DNA of 64,000 bases from Pyrodictiaceae archaeon. Lineage in GTDB: Archaea; Thermoproteota; Thermoprotei_A; Sulfolobales; Pyrodictiaceae. The position numbers and the translations under genes were made by a program. The notes below the pieces were generated by a model, which saw nothing but the letters and a program-made list of their open reading frames with translations, searched no databases and was not told where the DNA came from. Where the stretch lies: the NCBI GenBank assembly GCA_027036135.1, contig JALVSY010000030.1, positions 62,001 to 126,000 on the forward strand, read 5' to 3'. Below, piece after piece: positions 34,014-42,650 of this stretch; within the stretch, counting starts at the first letter, position 1; each line of letters opens with the position of its first letter.

Positions 34014-34270
34014 ATGAGTTGTTGTGCTTTGGACGCGGTTAAGGCTAGGGTCTACCGGAGCATAGATGAGCTTTCCGAGGTATTAGAGCCCAGCAGGTAC
34101 ATTATCAGGGGCATAGAGATAGTGGCCATGAGCCCGTGGAGATGGAGGAGCTAGCCTACCAGCTCTACAAGAACAAGAGGTCCATAGATAAAACATAGCA
34201 GCAAGAGCTGAGTCTAAGAAGGGCCGCCTTTATGCTCTTAGAACATAATTGGGTCAGCATGTTAATTAGA
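34014..34270 (+). pseudogene. Decayed small gene inside the tRNA-Thr-bounded segment
   Basis: From ATG 34014 a frame encodes a protein-like stretch (KARVYRSIDELSEVLEPSRY, IIRGIEIVAM) and stops at 34152. Another frame picks up from about 34140 with EMEELAYQLYKNKRSIDK, is stopped at a TAG around 34196, and seems to continue QELSLRRAAFMLLEHN. This looks like one gene of about 80 residues broken by a shift and a stop, perhaps part of a toxin-antitoxin pair. I do not recognise its family. Confidence 0.45.
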
Positions 34271-34298
34271 CTCCATAACTATACCTATTCGAGGATGG

Positions 34299-34586
34299 GT
34301 GCTAACCGTGACCGAGCAAGTTGAGGTTAAGATAAGGATTCCTAGTGAGCTAGCTGGGCTAGCGAGACCACGTAGCGTCGAGGAGGAGCTAAGGCTACTA
34401 GTGGCACTTGAACTCTACCGTGAGGGGAGGGTTTCGCTGGGGAAGGCTGCTGAGCTAGCTGGGTTAAGTCTTAGAGAGTTTCTCTACGAGCTACGCTCTA
34501 GAAGAGTACCGCTAAACTACGACCTTGAGGAGCTTGAGAAGGATATGGAGACCGTGAGAATGCTCGTAGAAGACAAAGGGGGCTAG
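34299..34586 (+). CDS. UPF0175-type antitoxin
   Basis: This 95-residue protein has the UPF0175 pattern: LRLLVALELYREGRVSLG then KAAELAGLSLREFLYELRSR, a helix-turn-helix-like segment, and a C-terminal acidic tail. UPF0175 proteins are typically encoded with DUF3368 PIN-like toxins, and the damaged gene directly downstream is one. The start is GTG 34308 or the frame's first codon at 34299 (MLTVTEQ). This is the only intact gene in the insertion remnant. Confidence 0.78.
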   Translation: MLTVTEQVEVKIRIPSELAGLARPRSVEEELRLLVALELYREGRVSLGKAAELAGLSLREFLYELRSRRVPLNYDLEELEKDMETVRMLVEDKGG

Positions 34587-34591
34587 ATTTT

Positions 34592-35049
34592 ATGAAGGCT
34601 GTAGTCGATACTAGCGTGCTGATAGCGCTCTCTAATATTGGCAGGCTTGGGTTGCTAAGAGAACTTTTTCTCTAATGTACTAGTGCCTAAGGCTGTAGCA
34701 GAAGAGTATGGCGAGCCTCTACCAAGTTGGATAAAAGGTCTTGGAAGTTAAAGATAAGCATCTTGTTCAAGTCTTACTAGAATACCTGCACAGAGGGGAG
34801 GCCGAGGCAATAGCCTTAGCAGTAGAGTTGCAGGGAGCAATAATAGCCCTAGATGATAAGAAGGCTAGAATAACGGCTAGAAGACTAGGATTGAAGGTAA
34901 TAGGTACACTCGGCATCCTTATTCTAGCTAAAAAGAAGGGCCTCATAAGCGACTTAAGGGAGGAAATAGAGAAGCTCCTCCACATATCCTTCCGACTCTC
35001 CCAAGAAGTAATCCAAGAGGCGCTAAAGAGGGCTGAAAAGGACTGCTAA
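34592..35049 (+). pseudogene. DUF3368/PIN-like toxin with two frameshifts
   Basis: Three frames carry successive parts of one protein: MKAVVDTSVLIALSNIGRLG from ATG 34592, then FSNVLVPKAVAEEYGEPLPS, then EVKDKHLVQVLLEYLHRGEA through to TAA 35049. The N-terminal Asp motif, the GEAEAIALA helix and IIALDDKKARITARRLGL fit the DUF3368 PIN family. The first shift is at the five-T run near 34664 and the second at the four-A run near 34735. Each is repaired by dropping one base. With the intact UPF0175 gene it forms a toxin-inactivated module. Confidence 0.8.
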
Positions 35050-35171
35050 GAGACCAATAAGCAAAATTTTGAAATATGATCAATCATAAGCGATTCTAGC
35101 TAAACCTTCACGCTATAGTGTCAGAGGCCTAAAGTAGCCTATACACAATAGAGGTTTTTGAGACATTTAGG

Positions 35172-35247
35172 TGGAGCCGCCGGCGGGATTTGAACCCGCG
35201 ACCACCGGCTTACAAGGCCGGCGCTCTGCCCGCTGAGCTACGGCGGC
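35172..35247 (-). tRNA. tRNA-Thr (anticodon TGT)
   Basis: The acceptor GCCGCCG pairs with CGGCGGC. The anticodon arm CCGGC-CTTGTAA-GCCGG gives anticodon TGT. The discriminator is T, as found in archaeal tRNA-Thr, followed by CCA encoded at 35172-35174. The 3' half is duplicated at 33647-33693, marking this gene as a past integration target. Confidence 0.95.
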
Positions 35248-35388
35248 GCCTTGTTAGCTAGGCGGCTCCGTATGATTGTGGTCTCTACTCTGGTTTGGTG
35301 TTTTAATCCCTTGCGGCCCTTAGGAGCTGCCTGGTGTTATTTTAGGGGGTTGTTTGTTGATTAGATGCTTCGTTTATGGGTATGAGTA

Positions 35389-36012
35389 GTGGTTGATGCC
35401 AGGCTCGAGGAGTACGAGGATTATACTAAGCGGTTTATTAGACTCGGTATTGGTGAATTGTTTAGGTTTAGGTGTACTCGTTGTGGTCGTTGTTGTAGCG
35501 GCGGCCCTAATGTCTCTCTCACTGTGTTTGATGTTGTTCGTATGGCTCGTTTTCTCTCAATTAGTTGGAAGGGTTTCCTTAAGGGCTATGTGAAGGTTAT
35601 TATAGCTGATATTGTGCCTCATATGCTTCTGCGGGGCGATGAGCGGGGGCGTTGCTTGTTTTTGGCTGAGAAGGCTTCGGGGGAGAAGCTCTGTGTTATC
35701 TATCCCGCTAGGCCTATGAGGTGCCGCTTATATCCGGTACTTGTTGAGGACTTGTCGGGTAAGAGGGTTTATCTTGATCCGCGGTCTCCCGGTGTTGGCC
35801 GTGGTGTTTTGAGGCCTTTGCCTAGGAGGCTTATTGAGCACTATATATGGGAGCGTAGGGAGCATTATCGCCGCCTTTACCGCGTTATTGTTGAGGAGGG
35901 GGCTAGGCCTATTGAGGGTCTTTACCGCGTCTTGGAGGAGGCTTGGAGGGAGGCTGAGGAGGGAGCGGAGTGGGCTGATCTGGACTACTTGGCGAGTCTT
36001 GGCTCGGTGTAA
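35389..36012 (+). CDS. YkgJ-type cysteine-cluster protein
   Basis: The N-terminal FRCTRCGRCCSGG (Cys-x2-Cys-x2-Cys-Cys, about residues 24-36) and the later CVIYPARPMRCRLYP define the zinc/iron-chelating CxxCxxCC family, whose bacterial member is YkgJ. The family's activity is not established. It is thought to bind a metal or an Fe-S cluster. Length is 207 residues, with an acidic, Trp/Glu-rich C-terminal tail. Codon use in the first half is strikingly T-rich. The start is GTG 35389 (MVDARLEEYED). It is probably cotranscribed with the cytidylyltransferase 40 bases downstream. Confidence 0.85.
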   Translation: MVDARLEEYEDYTKRFIRLGIGELFRFRCTRCGRCCSGGPNVSLTVFDVVRMARFLSISWKGFLKGYVKVIIADIVPHMLLRGDERGRCLFLAEKASGEKLCVIYPARPMRCRLYPVLVEDLSGKRVYLDPRSPGVGRGVLRPLPRRLIEHYIWERREHYRRLYRVIVEEGARPIEGLYRVLEEAWREAEEGAEWADLDYLASLGSV

Positions 36013-36052
36013 CTAGTGGCTTGGACCCGTGGGGCCTAGTTCCTAAATACTC

Positions 36053-36841
36053 GTGTCTCGCGAGAACGGAGGTCTCTGGTTGGGGCGCTGGTCTGGGATG
36101 GTTGATGTATCAAGGCTTGATCCCCGTAGGAGGGTTGAGATCTATATAGCTAACGTGGAGCATGTCGTGGATAAGCTGAGAAGCCTTAGCGATGCAAGGG
36201 CTAGGCGCTTGCTTGACCTTGTCTCGCGCTACGTGGAGGATGCCAAGTACTTCTTGGATAAGGGGGACTACTTCACGGCGTTGGCCGATATAGCCTATGC
36301 TGAGGGCCTTGTTGATGCTTTACGATGGCTTGGTATAGCTGAGTTTGAGTGGAGAAGGCCTTCTGAGCTCTTGGAGAGGCCGAGAGTAGTTGTTGCCGGG
36401 ACCTTTGATATTATTCATCCAGGCCACGTGGGCTTGCTCCGGGAGGCTTGGAGGCTTGGCAGGGTCCACGTGATTGTCGCGAGGGATGACTCTGTTAGGA
36501 AGATTAAGGGCCGAGAACCCTTTGTGCCCGAGGAGCAGAGGCTACAAGTAGTGTCGGCGATAAGGTACGTGTACGAGGCAAAGCTTGGGAGCAAGACTGA
36601 CTTCCTCGAGCCTCTCCGTGAGATTAAGCCGGACATAGTCCTCCTGGGCCCCGATCAATGGGCTGATGAGGAGTGGCTCGCTAGGCGCTTAGAGGCAGAG
36701 GGCGTAAGGGCCAAGGTGATAAGACTACGTGAAAAGATACGGTGCCCGCTATGCAGCTCAACAAGTATTGCTTGTAGGGTGCTGGAGGTCTTGCCGAGGG
36801 ATGCTTGCAGGGGCGGAGGGAAGGAAGAGGAACAGGGCTAG
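36053..36841 (+). CDS. DUF357-cytidylyltransferase fusion (FAD synthetase RibL-like)
   Basis: Residues about 20-100 form a helical DUF357 domain (IANVEHVVDKLRSLSDARAR, YFLDKGDYFTALADIAYAEG). Residues about 107-240 are a cytidylyltransferase-like domain with VVAGTFDIIHPGHVGLL (the HxGH motif), VIVARDDSV, KGREPFVPEEQR and LLGPDQWADE. The archaeal RibL enzymes that adenylate FMN to FAD have this domain. A C-terminal Cys-x2-Cys (RCPLCSST) is extra. ATG 36098, just before VDVSRLDPRRRVE, is a better start than GTG 36053. Confidence 0.84.
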   Translation: MSRENGGLWLGRWSGMVDVSRLDPRRRVEIYIANVEHVVDKLRSLSDARARRLLDLVSRYVEDAKYFLDKGDYFTALADIAYAEGLVDALRWLGIAEFEWRRPSELLERPRVVVAGTFDIIHPGHVGLLREAWRLGRVHVIVARDDSVRKIKGREPFVPEEQRLQVVSAIRYVYEAKLGSKTDFLEPLREIKPDIVLLGPDQWADEEWLARRLEAEGVRAKVIRLREKIRCPLCSSTSIACRVLEVLPRDACRGGGKEEEQG

Positions 36842-36850
36842 AAGGGCTTA

Positions 36851-37477
36851 CTAGACGCCCTCGGTGTATGCTACGTATAGTTTCTTGAGCATCTTTACGG
36901 GCTCAGAGGAGAAGTCTACTCGTAGGTCAATTATCTTGTCGTAGTATGGTGTATACTCGGTCTGCCCAACCACTAGGAGTGCTGCTGAGCGGTCACCTCT
37001 CCTATCACCACCGGCTCGGTGTGCAGCCTCTATTGCCGCTAGTAGGCGCTCTGCAAGACTTCCCCGCGAAGAGCTGTAAGCATCTATGGCGTTCTTGCAG
37101 ACCGAGGGCCCCTTAACCAAGTTAGCTATGCACACAACCGGCTCGCTCAGGTGGAGATGGTAACCGTGCCACTGCGGAGTCCAGTCACCATCGTGTACAG
37201 CTATGTCTCCTCGATAATCAATAACCGCTACTTGGCGGTGAGCAGGGCTTGGGTCACGAGCAAGTGCCTGGCGTAGAGCCTCCTCCGCGGTATAGGACTG
37301 TGATAGCAGCTCAAGAACCATTGGGCCTAGGGCTGGGTTCGTATAAGCCTGTGTAGCCACGACACCGACCCCGTGACGGGCCCAGGGAACCCTGGCACCG
37401 ACAGCCACACTGCCAGAGACCACCGCTACACCGGCTTGGCCGAGGAGCGGGTCATAGGCTAGCACGCTATAAGTCAA
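36851..37477 (-). CDS. DUF1028 family protein (Ntn-hydrolase-like)
   Basis: The family opening TYSVLAYDPLLGQAGVAVVS, with Thr2 as the likely N-terminal nucleophile after Met removal, and the VGARVPWARHGVGVVATQA and GYHLHLSEPVVCIAN segments identify DUF1028. Structures place the family among Ntn hydrolases. The substrate is unknown. Length is 208, normal. Convergent with the cytidylyltransferase gene with a 9-base gap. Confidence 0.88.
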   Translation of the reverse strand: MTYSVLAYDPLLGQAGVAVVSGSVAVGARVPWARHGVGVVATQAYTNPALGPMVLELLSQSYTAEEALRQALARDPSPAHRQVAVIDYRGDIAVHDGDWTPQWHGYHLHLSEPVVCIANLVKGPSVCKNAIDAYSSSRGSLAERLLAAIEAAHRAGGDRRGDRSAALLVVGQTEYTPYYDKIIDLRVDFSSEPVKMLKKLYVAYTEGV

Positions 37478-37615
37478 GGCTCTCTAGCACCCACTTTATA
37501 TTGGAGAGATGCCGCTGAACAAAACGTGTAACTCGGATAAGAAAACCTAGGTCCAATAAATTGTATCAATTATATCCATAGTATCTCGGCCACCAGAATC
37601 AGTTGGTTTAGAGTC

Positions 37616-37822
37616 TTATACTATGTATAGCTGCTTTCTAACCTCCTCGGGTACCTCGTCTTCACGTAGAACTGGGTAGGTTGCTGGGGCATCTCTCCTC
37701 TTAGGGCCGATCACGACGTAGCGGGATGGATCGGTCTCGTTTCTGCTCTTAAGTACTCTAACCTTTACGTACCATCCATCGTTTCTTAGCACGTAGGCAT
37801 ATTTGCCGTGCTTCCCGCCCAT
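37616..37822 (-). CDS. Small basic conserved protein (DUF5622-like)
   Basis: This 68-residue protein has the start KHGKYAYVLRNDGWYVKVRV and the strand RYVVIGPKRRDAP. It resembles a small crenarchaeal family usually labelled DUF5622, of unknown function. It is strongly basic with alternating strands, fitting an RNA-binding role, but there is no direct evidence. The start is ATG 37822. It stands alone. Confidence 0.72.
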   Translation of the reverse strand: MGGKHGKYAYVLRNDGWYVKVRVLKSRNETDPSRYVVIGPKRRDAPATYPVLREDEVPEEVRKQLYIV

Positions 37823-37963
37823 AACTAGTGCACCCCGTATAGGGAGGGCTTGGAGGCGCTGGGAAGATATAAGCCTTAGAGTTCCTCTTTCTAGGCTATT
37901 ACCCGGGGTAATCCTCTGGCTACTGTATAATTAATGTATAGATCCGCTGCACGCGGGTGAGGG

Positions 37964-38629
37964 GTGATCATCTCGGTGTCTGAGAGCTCTCTGAGTAGGA
38001 TCCGTGTAGAAGTACCCGAGGTACCAGTTAAGGAGAAGGTAGAGCTTAACGCTGACAAGTCTGCTCTTATAATAGTTGATATGCAGAATGACTTTGTGAA
38101 GCCTGGTGGGAAGCTGCGCGTGCCTAGCGCTGAGGAGACTATTGGCCCTATTAGGCTTCTCTTGGAGAGAGCCCGCGAGAAGCAGGTAATGACTGTCTTT
38201 ACACAGGATACGCATTATCCTGGGGATCCCGAGTTCGGTATCTGGGGTGAGCATGTAGTTAAGGGTACGTGGGGCTGGAGGATAATTGATGAGTTAGCTC
38301 CGCTTCCTGGAGAGATAGTGGTTGAGAAGACGAGGTACGATGGGTTCTACGGTACCCCGCTTGATGATCTCCTACGCGTCCATGGTATACGTGATGTCGT
38401 GGTTGTCGGGACTGTTGCTAACATATGTGTTCTCCATACTGCTGCTAGTGCTGCTTTACGCTGGTACCGCGTCTATATCCCGATGGACGGGATTAGTGCC
38501 CTCAATGAGTTCGACTACTATGCTACGCTGCGACAGGTTAGCTTCCTATACCGTGGGGTTATAGTGAGGCGTGCCGAGGGTATAGTGTTTAGGGGTACTG
38601 GTAAGTGGAAGCGGAGTCGCCAGGCATAG
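37964..38629 (+). CDS. Isochorismatase/nicotinamidase-family hydrolase
   Basis: Cysteine hydrolases of this family deamidate nicotinamide or cleave related substrates. The triad is visible: Asp in ALIIVDMQNDFVKPGG (about residue 45), Lys in VVEKTRYDGFYGTPLD (about 125) and Cys in VGTVANICVLHTAASAA (about 156). The metal-site TQDTHYPGDPEF follows the nicotinamidase pattern. Length is 221. The start is GTG 37964. It overlaps the XPD gene by 25 bases. Nicotinamidase is the most likely activity, but not certain. Confidence 0.88.
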   Translation: MIISVSESSLSRIRVEVPEVPVKEKVELNADKSALIIVDMQNDFVKPGGKLRVPSAEETIGPIRLLLERAREKQVMTVFTQDTHYPGDPEFGIWGEHVVKGTWGWRIIDELAPLPGEIVVEKTRYDGFYGTPLDDLLRVHGIRDVVVVGTVANICVLHTAASAALRWYRVYIPMDGISALNEFDYYATLRQVSFLYRGVIVRRAEGIVFRGTGKWKRSRQA

Positions 38630-40452
38630 CGTTTCCCTATGATAGGCCTAGGCCTGGCCAGCTTGAGGCAGCTAGGCTGATAAGCGAAGCTATTAGTGAG
38701 GGCCGTGTAGTAGCGCTTCGTGCACCCACGGGGTTCGGCAAGACAGCTACCATAATCAAGGGCTTGTTGGATTCCGGAGCTAAGCGCGTAATCTATGTTG
38801 TGCGGACGCGTAACGAGATACAGCCAGTGATCCGGGAGCTCAGGCGCTTCGGACTAAGAGATTATACTTTCCTCTATAGCGCTAGGCGGATGTGCCCTCT
38901 TCTAGAAGAAGAGAACCTGGGTGTAGATGATTTCTGGAATACTTGTAGGCTTCTAAGGCTCCGAGGAGAATGCGCTTATTACTCATCGCTCTCCGAGGTA
39001 AACGAGGATGATGTGCGCCGAGTTGTTTCCTCCAAGGACTCGCCACGAGGAATAGTCAAGGACCTAGCCCATATGGGTGTATGCCCCTTCTTTGCGCTCA
39101 AGTTATTAGTGTCGTCGGCTCACATAGTTGTGGCTACTTATCCTTACCTGTTCCGGGAGGATATATTCGAGACCGTGTTCGAGCCCTTTACGCTAAGCGA
39201 TTTCGTCATAGTAGTTGATGAGGCGCACTCTCTCCTTAACCTGCAGTCATTGTTTGAGGCTCGGCTTAGTGTCCGCGACATAGAGCTAGCAATAACCGAG
39301 ATAGAGAACTATAACCTGCCGTTAGAACTCGCTGAGAAACTGGAAGAGCTTAGAGAAATCGCTGCGAATGCAAAGGCCTCGGAGAAGCTAACGAGACTAA
39401 GTATTGACGATATACGAGAGGTACTAGAGGAGCCGAGTATTTGGAGAGATGCTGCAGAGGAGGTGCGTTTAGAGAAGACGAGGGAGCGATTAGAAGAGGG
39501 TGCACCAGTCTCCTTATCGGTTGCGCTGACTAGGGTTGCTGTCTTCGCGGATGCTGCTTGGAGGAAGAGTGTGGGAGCCTACTTGTCTAGGAATAACAAC
39601 ACAGTGCTGAAGATACTCCCTCTTGAACCCTGCGACATAGTGGGCAATGTTATTAACAATGCCAGAGCAGCTATTCTCGCGAGCGGCACTCTCCCCGAAC
39701 GAGATGCTATTAGAACACTTATGTGTATAGAGAAGGAACTCGTATACCTAGATGTAGAGGAGCTCTATGGTCCCATCTTTCCACAAGAAACCCTCGCGGT
39801 AATGGTTACCGCGGAGCTGACGTCTAGGTACTCTATGAGAAGTACTAGAATGTACCGTCTCTACGCCGAGTATATTGCAGAGGCATACCATGCTACTAAG
39901 CGCTCAGTGCTAGCCGTGTACCCGAGCTACGAGATGCTAAGGAGCATCCATAGCTTCCTCTCAGCAATGCTCGGAGACAAGCTGATAAGCGAGAATAGGG
40001 GTACCTCGATAGAGGATGTCGCTGAGAGAGTTCGTAGAGAAAAACACGTAGTAATAGAGGCGGTTGCTGGCGGGAAGCTAACAGAGGGCATCGAGCTACG
40101 AGATAATCGTGGCCAAAGCCTGGTCTCCGTGGTCTTTGTTGCTGGTGTCCCTTATCCACTGCCAGACGACTATGTAGAGGACCAGGTAGAGACAATAGCA
40201 GAGAAAATAGGCGAGCAAAAAGCCAAGACAATGTTCTTCGAGGTAAACGCTGCTATGAGGATATTACAGGCCGTGGGAAGGGCTCGTAGAAGCTCAGAGG
40301 ATACCGCTCTCGTGGTTCTCGGCGACTATAGGTTCCTTAGACGTGGTATCCGGAGGCACATTAGTGAACTGACTCGGAGGTATAGAGTAGTTAACTCCAT
40401 TGAGGAGTACCGGGCCCTGGTAAAGGAAGTGGCCCAGGCCCTTGACCTATAG
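38605..40452 (+). CDS. xpd: XPD/Rad3-family Fe-S DNA helicase
   Basis: This superfamily 2 5'-3' DNA helicase matches archaeal XPD in excision repair. Walker A APTGFGKTA is at about residues 41-49, and the DEAH box VVDEAHSLL near 209. The Fe-S cluster cysteines are in RRMCPLLEE, WNTCRLLRLRGECAYY and MGVCPFF, four in all as in XPD. The C-terminal helicase motifs include GGKLTEGIEL and QAVGRARRS (motif VI). Length is 615, typical. GTG 38605 is the only start before the FPYDRPRPGQ Q-motif region, so it overlaps the upstream gene. Confidence 0.95.
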   Translation: MEAESPGIAFPYDRPRPGQLEAARLISEAISEGRVVALRAPTGFGKTATIIKGLLDSGAKRVIYVVRTRNEIQPVIRELRRFGLRDYTFLYSARRMCPLLEEENLGVDDFWNTCRLLRLRGECAYYSSLSEVNEDDVRRVVSSKDSPRGIVKDLAHMGVCPFFALKLLVSSAHIVVATYPYLFREDIFETVFEPFTLSDFVIVVDEAHSLLNLQSLFEARLSVRDIELAITEIENYNLPLELAEKLEELREIAANAKASEKLTRLSIDDIREVLEEPSIWRDAAEEVRLEKTRERLEEGAPVSLSVALTRVAVFADAAWRKSVGAYLSRNNNTVLKILPLEPCDIVGNVINNARAAILASGTLPERDAIRTLMCIEKELVYLDVEELYGPIFPQETLAVMVTAELTSRYSMRSTRMYRLYAEYIAEAYHATKRSVLAVYPSYEMLRSIHSFLSAMLGDKLISENRGTSIEDVAERVRREKHVVIEAVAGGKLTEGIELRDNRGQSLVSVVFVAGVPYPLPDDYVEDQVETIAEKIGEQKAKTMFFEVNAAMRILQAVGRARRSSEDTALVVLGDYRFLRRGIRRHISELTRRYRVVNSIEEYRALVKEVAQALDL

Positions 40453-40454
40453 CT

Positions 40455-40640
40455 GCTCCGGGATAGAAACCTTATTCTAGGAACCAGCGGGCCTCATCTA
40501 AGCGTGGAACCCCGGTCCCCTGCAACTCGACCCCGTGTCCCGGGGCTAGATGGGCAGGGGGCGGGTCACTCCCGGCCGTCCTTCCTCATTACATTTTGTT
40601 CTCCGAGCGCGGTGAACGGGGCTATTAAATACCGGTAAGC
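40455..40640. other. GC-rich foldable intergenic region
   Basis: Between XPD and a small ORF, the segment at about 40488-40552 can close on itself (GCCTCATCTA with TAGATGGGC, enclosing CCCGG...CCGGG). A further CCGG-rich hairpin lies at 40561-40580, and an ACA triplet before a T-run lies at about 40590. An H/ACA-like RNA is possible, but I cannot fit the full fold and no family is recognised. Confidence 0.3.
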
Positions 40641-40680
40641 CCAGGCTAGTCCTTGCTCCTGGGGAGGAGGTGGCCTCTGC

Positions 40681-40854
40681 ATGAGCCTCGAAGAACTGGG
40701 CAAGATAGCGAGCAAGTACCTTAACCAGCTCGACGAGGAGTATAAGAGAGTAATTGAGAGCGAGCTGGAGGCCTACGCTAGGGAGCTGATAAATAAGCGC
40801 ATAGAGTCCCTTGAGCCCCTTCGGAGAAAGATAACTGGGCTCTTTAGGGCTTAG
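40681..40854 (+). CDS. Small acidic-basic helical protein, 57 residues
   Basis: This short gene begins at ATG 40681 after a good ribosome site (GGGGAGGAGGTGG, 40661-40673) and reads MSLEELGKIASKYLNQLDEE through to TAG 40854. The amphipathic, charge-patterned helix and absence of rare residues argue for real coding. It overlaps the end of the convergent ABC ATPase gene by four bases. It resembles coiled-coil stalk subunits (for example of V/A-type ATPases) only in a general way. The function is unknown. Confidence 0.65.
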   Translation: MSLEELGKIASKYLNQLDEEYKRVIESELEAYARELINKRIESLEPLRRKITGLFRA

Positions 40855-41972
40855 GCTTGTTCTAGTGCTTCTTTTACTATCTCCTCCTCTGCTGGATATG
40901 CATGCATGTTTCTGAGCGGCACATAGACCTCTAGCTCTGAGCCTATTAGTGGCTCTTTCTCGTCACTTGGAAGGTCTAGTAGTATGTCTTTCTCGAGACC
41001 TGGAATGGCTAAGCGCACTTCTATGAATGAGCCTATGTACATCGATACTGATACTGTTCCGCGGAGCACGGTGTAGTCGCCTGGGCTGTGGGGCTGCCTC
41101 GTTGTAGCGCCCTCTGCCTTTACTACTAGTGCTGCTGTGTCCCCTTTGCCTAGGCCATGGTTGATTGCCTTGACTTGTATCTCGCCTAGCTGTATCACTG
41201 CCGTCCGATCCTCGGTGTCAACTACTTTTCCTAGTACCAGCGTTGTTCTCCCGAGGAACATTGCTGTGAAGAGCTTTGAGGGATTGCTGTAGAGCTGCTC
41301 CGGGCTACCCACTTCCTCTACTATACCGTTTCTCATAACCGCTATGCGGTCTGCTAGGCTCATCGCCTCCTCCTGGTCATGCGTCACGTATATCATTGTT
41401 ATGCCGAGTTTTCTCTGGAGCTTGCGGAGCTCGCCTCTTAGTCTCAGCCTTAGCTTTGCATCAAGGTTGCTAAGGGGCTCGTCGAGTAAGAGGACACGTG
41501 GCTGCACGACAAGCGCTCGGGCAAGCGCTACTCTCTGCTGTTGCCCGCCGCTAAGCTGGCCGGGATATCTCTTCTCCATTCCGCGGAGGCCTAGGAGATC
41601 TAGAGCCCATTTCACTCGCTTATCTATCTCTTCGCGTGGAAGTTTGCGGAGCCGGAGGCCAAAGGCTATGTTCTCGTAGACAGTCATGTGGGGCCATAGC
41701 GCCCAGTTCTGGAAAACCATTACAGTACCGCGCTTATCCGGCGGTAGCTCGGTTACATCGCGTCCCTCGAACACTATCCTGCCGGAGTCCGGTACCTCGA
41801 AGCCAGCTATGATTCGGAGAAGCGTTGTCTTACCGCACCCGCTTGGCCCTAGTATGGCGAATAACTCACCCTTCTCTATGGACAAGGATACTCCCCGTAG
41901 CGCGACTGTCTTACCGAAGCGCTTAACCACGTCCTCTACCTGGATGAAGCCCAAGCCAAGACCACCCCACAC
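40851..41972 (-). CDS. ABC importer ATPase with TOBE domain (CysA/PotA/MalK type)
   Basis: This is the energising subunit of a binding-protein-dependent importer. Walker A GPSGCGKTT is at about residues 44-52, and the Q-loop is in VMVFQNWALWPHM. The signature LSGGQQQRVALARAL is at about 143-157, followed by Walker B VLLLDEPLSNLD and switch His in YVTHDQEEA. The last ~120 residues are a TOBE substrate or regulatory domain. A TTG start just before GFIQVEDVVKRF (near 41954) suits the family better than GTG/ATG 41972. Its partner permease is truncated and frameshifted upstream, so the importer is probably not functional. Substrate (iron, thiamine, sulfate or other) is unknown. Confidence 0.9.
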   Translation of the reverse strand: MWGGLGLGFIQVEDVVKRFGKTVALRGVSLSIEKGELFAILGPSGCGKTTLLRIIAGFEVPDSGRIVFEGRDVTELPPDKRGTVMVFQNWALWPHMTVYENIAFGLRLRKLPREEIDKRVKWALDLLGLRGMEKRYPGQLSGGQQQRVALARALVVQPRVLLLDEPLSNLDAKLRLRLRGELRKLQRKLGITMIYVTHDQEEAMSLADRIAVMRNGIVEEVGSPEQLYSNPSKLFTAMFLGRTTLVLGKVVDTEDRTAVIQLGEIQVKAINHGLGKGDTAALVVKAEGATTRQPHSPGDYTVLRGTVSVSMYIGSFIEVRLAIPGLEKDILLDLPSDEKEPLIGSELEVYVPLRNMHAYPAEEEIVKEALEQA

Positions 41973-41980
41973 ATACGAGC

Positions 41981-42650
41981 CTAGAGGGTTATGAGGGCTT
42001 GCCCCCTCCTCGCGAGGCGAGATGCTATAGCGATCACCGCGACCTCCGTCACCATTAGTAACGCTGCCAGGGCTGCTGCTCTCGCCTGTGGCTGCGTACC
42101 ACCAGTGACCGATGGCAGTGTGAATATCTCGGCTATAGCATAGGTTATTGGCACTGCATGTGTGCTTGGATTAGCTATTGGACCTCCCTTGAGAGCACCT
42201 ATAGTGACGCTTACGCTTACCTCGCTTAGTATGTATATGGGGCCCGGCAGCAGCACCGCCACTACGCAGTACCATACTAGGGGGAGCACTATTCGCCTTA
42301 TTACACGAGCCCTCCTCGCCCCTAGGCTTCGCGTTGCCTCCTCTAGCTCCTCCGGCGTCTGAATAACTGATGTGAACACTAAGCGCACGGTGAACAGCAT
42401 CTTCCTGATAATGTAGGCGAGTACGAGCACGTGTCCAGGGTTTAGGAACGGGTCAAAGAACCCGTAGAGGCTGTACTTAGAGAAGAATACGAAGTAGCTG
42501 AACGCTACAACCAGGCCAGGCATCGCCAACGGGAGAGAAGCCAAATATATCTAATAGCCCTGCCCCAGAGAGCCTTGCCCTAGCTATGGCCTAACCCGTC
42601 ATAAAGCCGAGTATCGCGGCGAAGATTGTTGTCTCTCCGAGATAGGTAAT
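41981..42650 (-). pseudogene. ABC importer permease, truncated, with a frameshift and a nonsense codon
   Basis: The intact 3' part (41981-42544, about 187 residues) has the inner-membrane EAA loop EELEEATRSLGARRARVIRR and membrane helices of a CysW/ThiP-type permease. Upstream coding continues in another frame as AIARARLSGAGLLD, joined to YLASLPLAMPGLVV by removal of one base near 42543-42550. Before it GETTIFAAILGFMTG is separated by a TAG at 42591-42593. Homology ends near 42650, where an unrelated gene fragment begins on the other strand. At least the first half of the permease and any binding-protein gene are gone. Confidence 0.8.
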
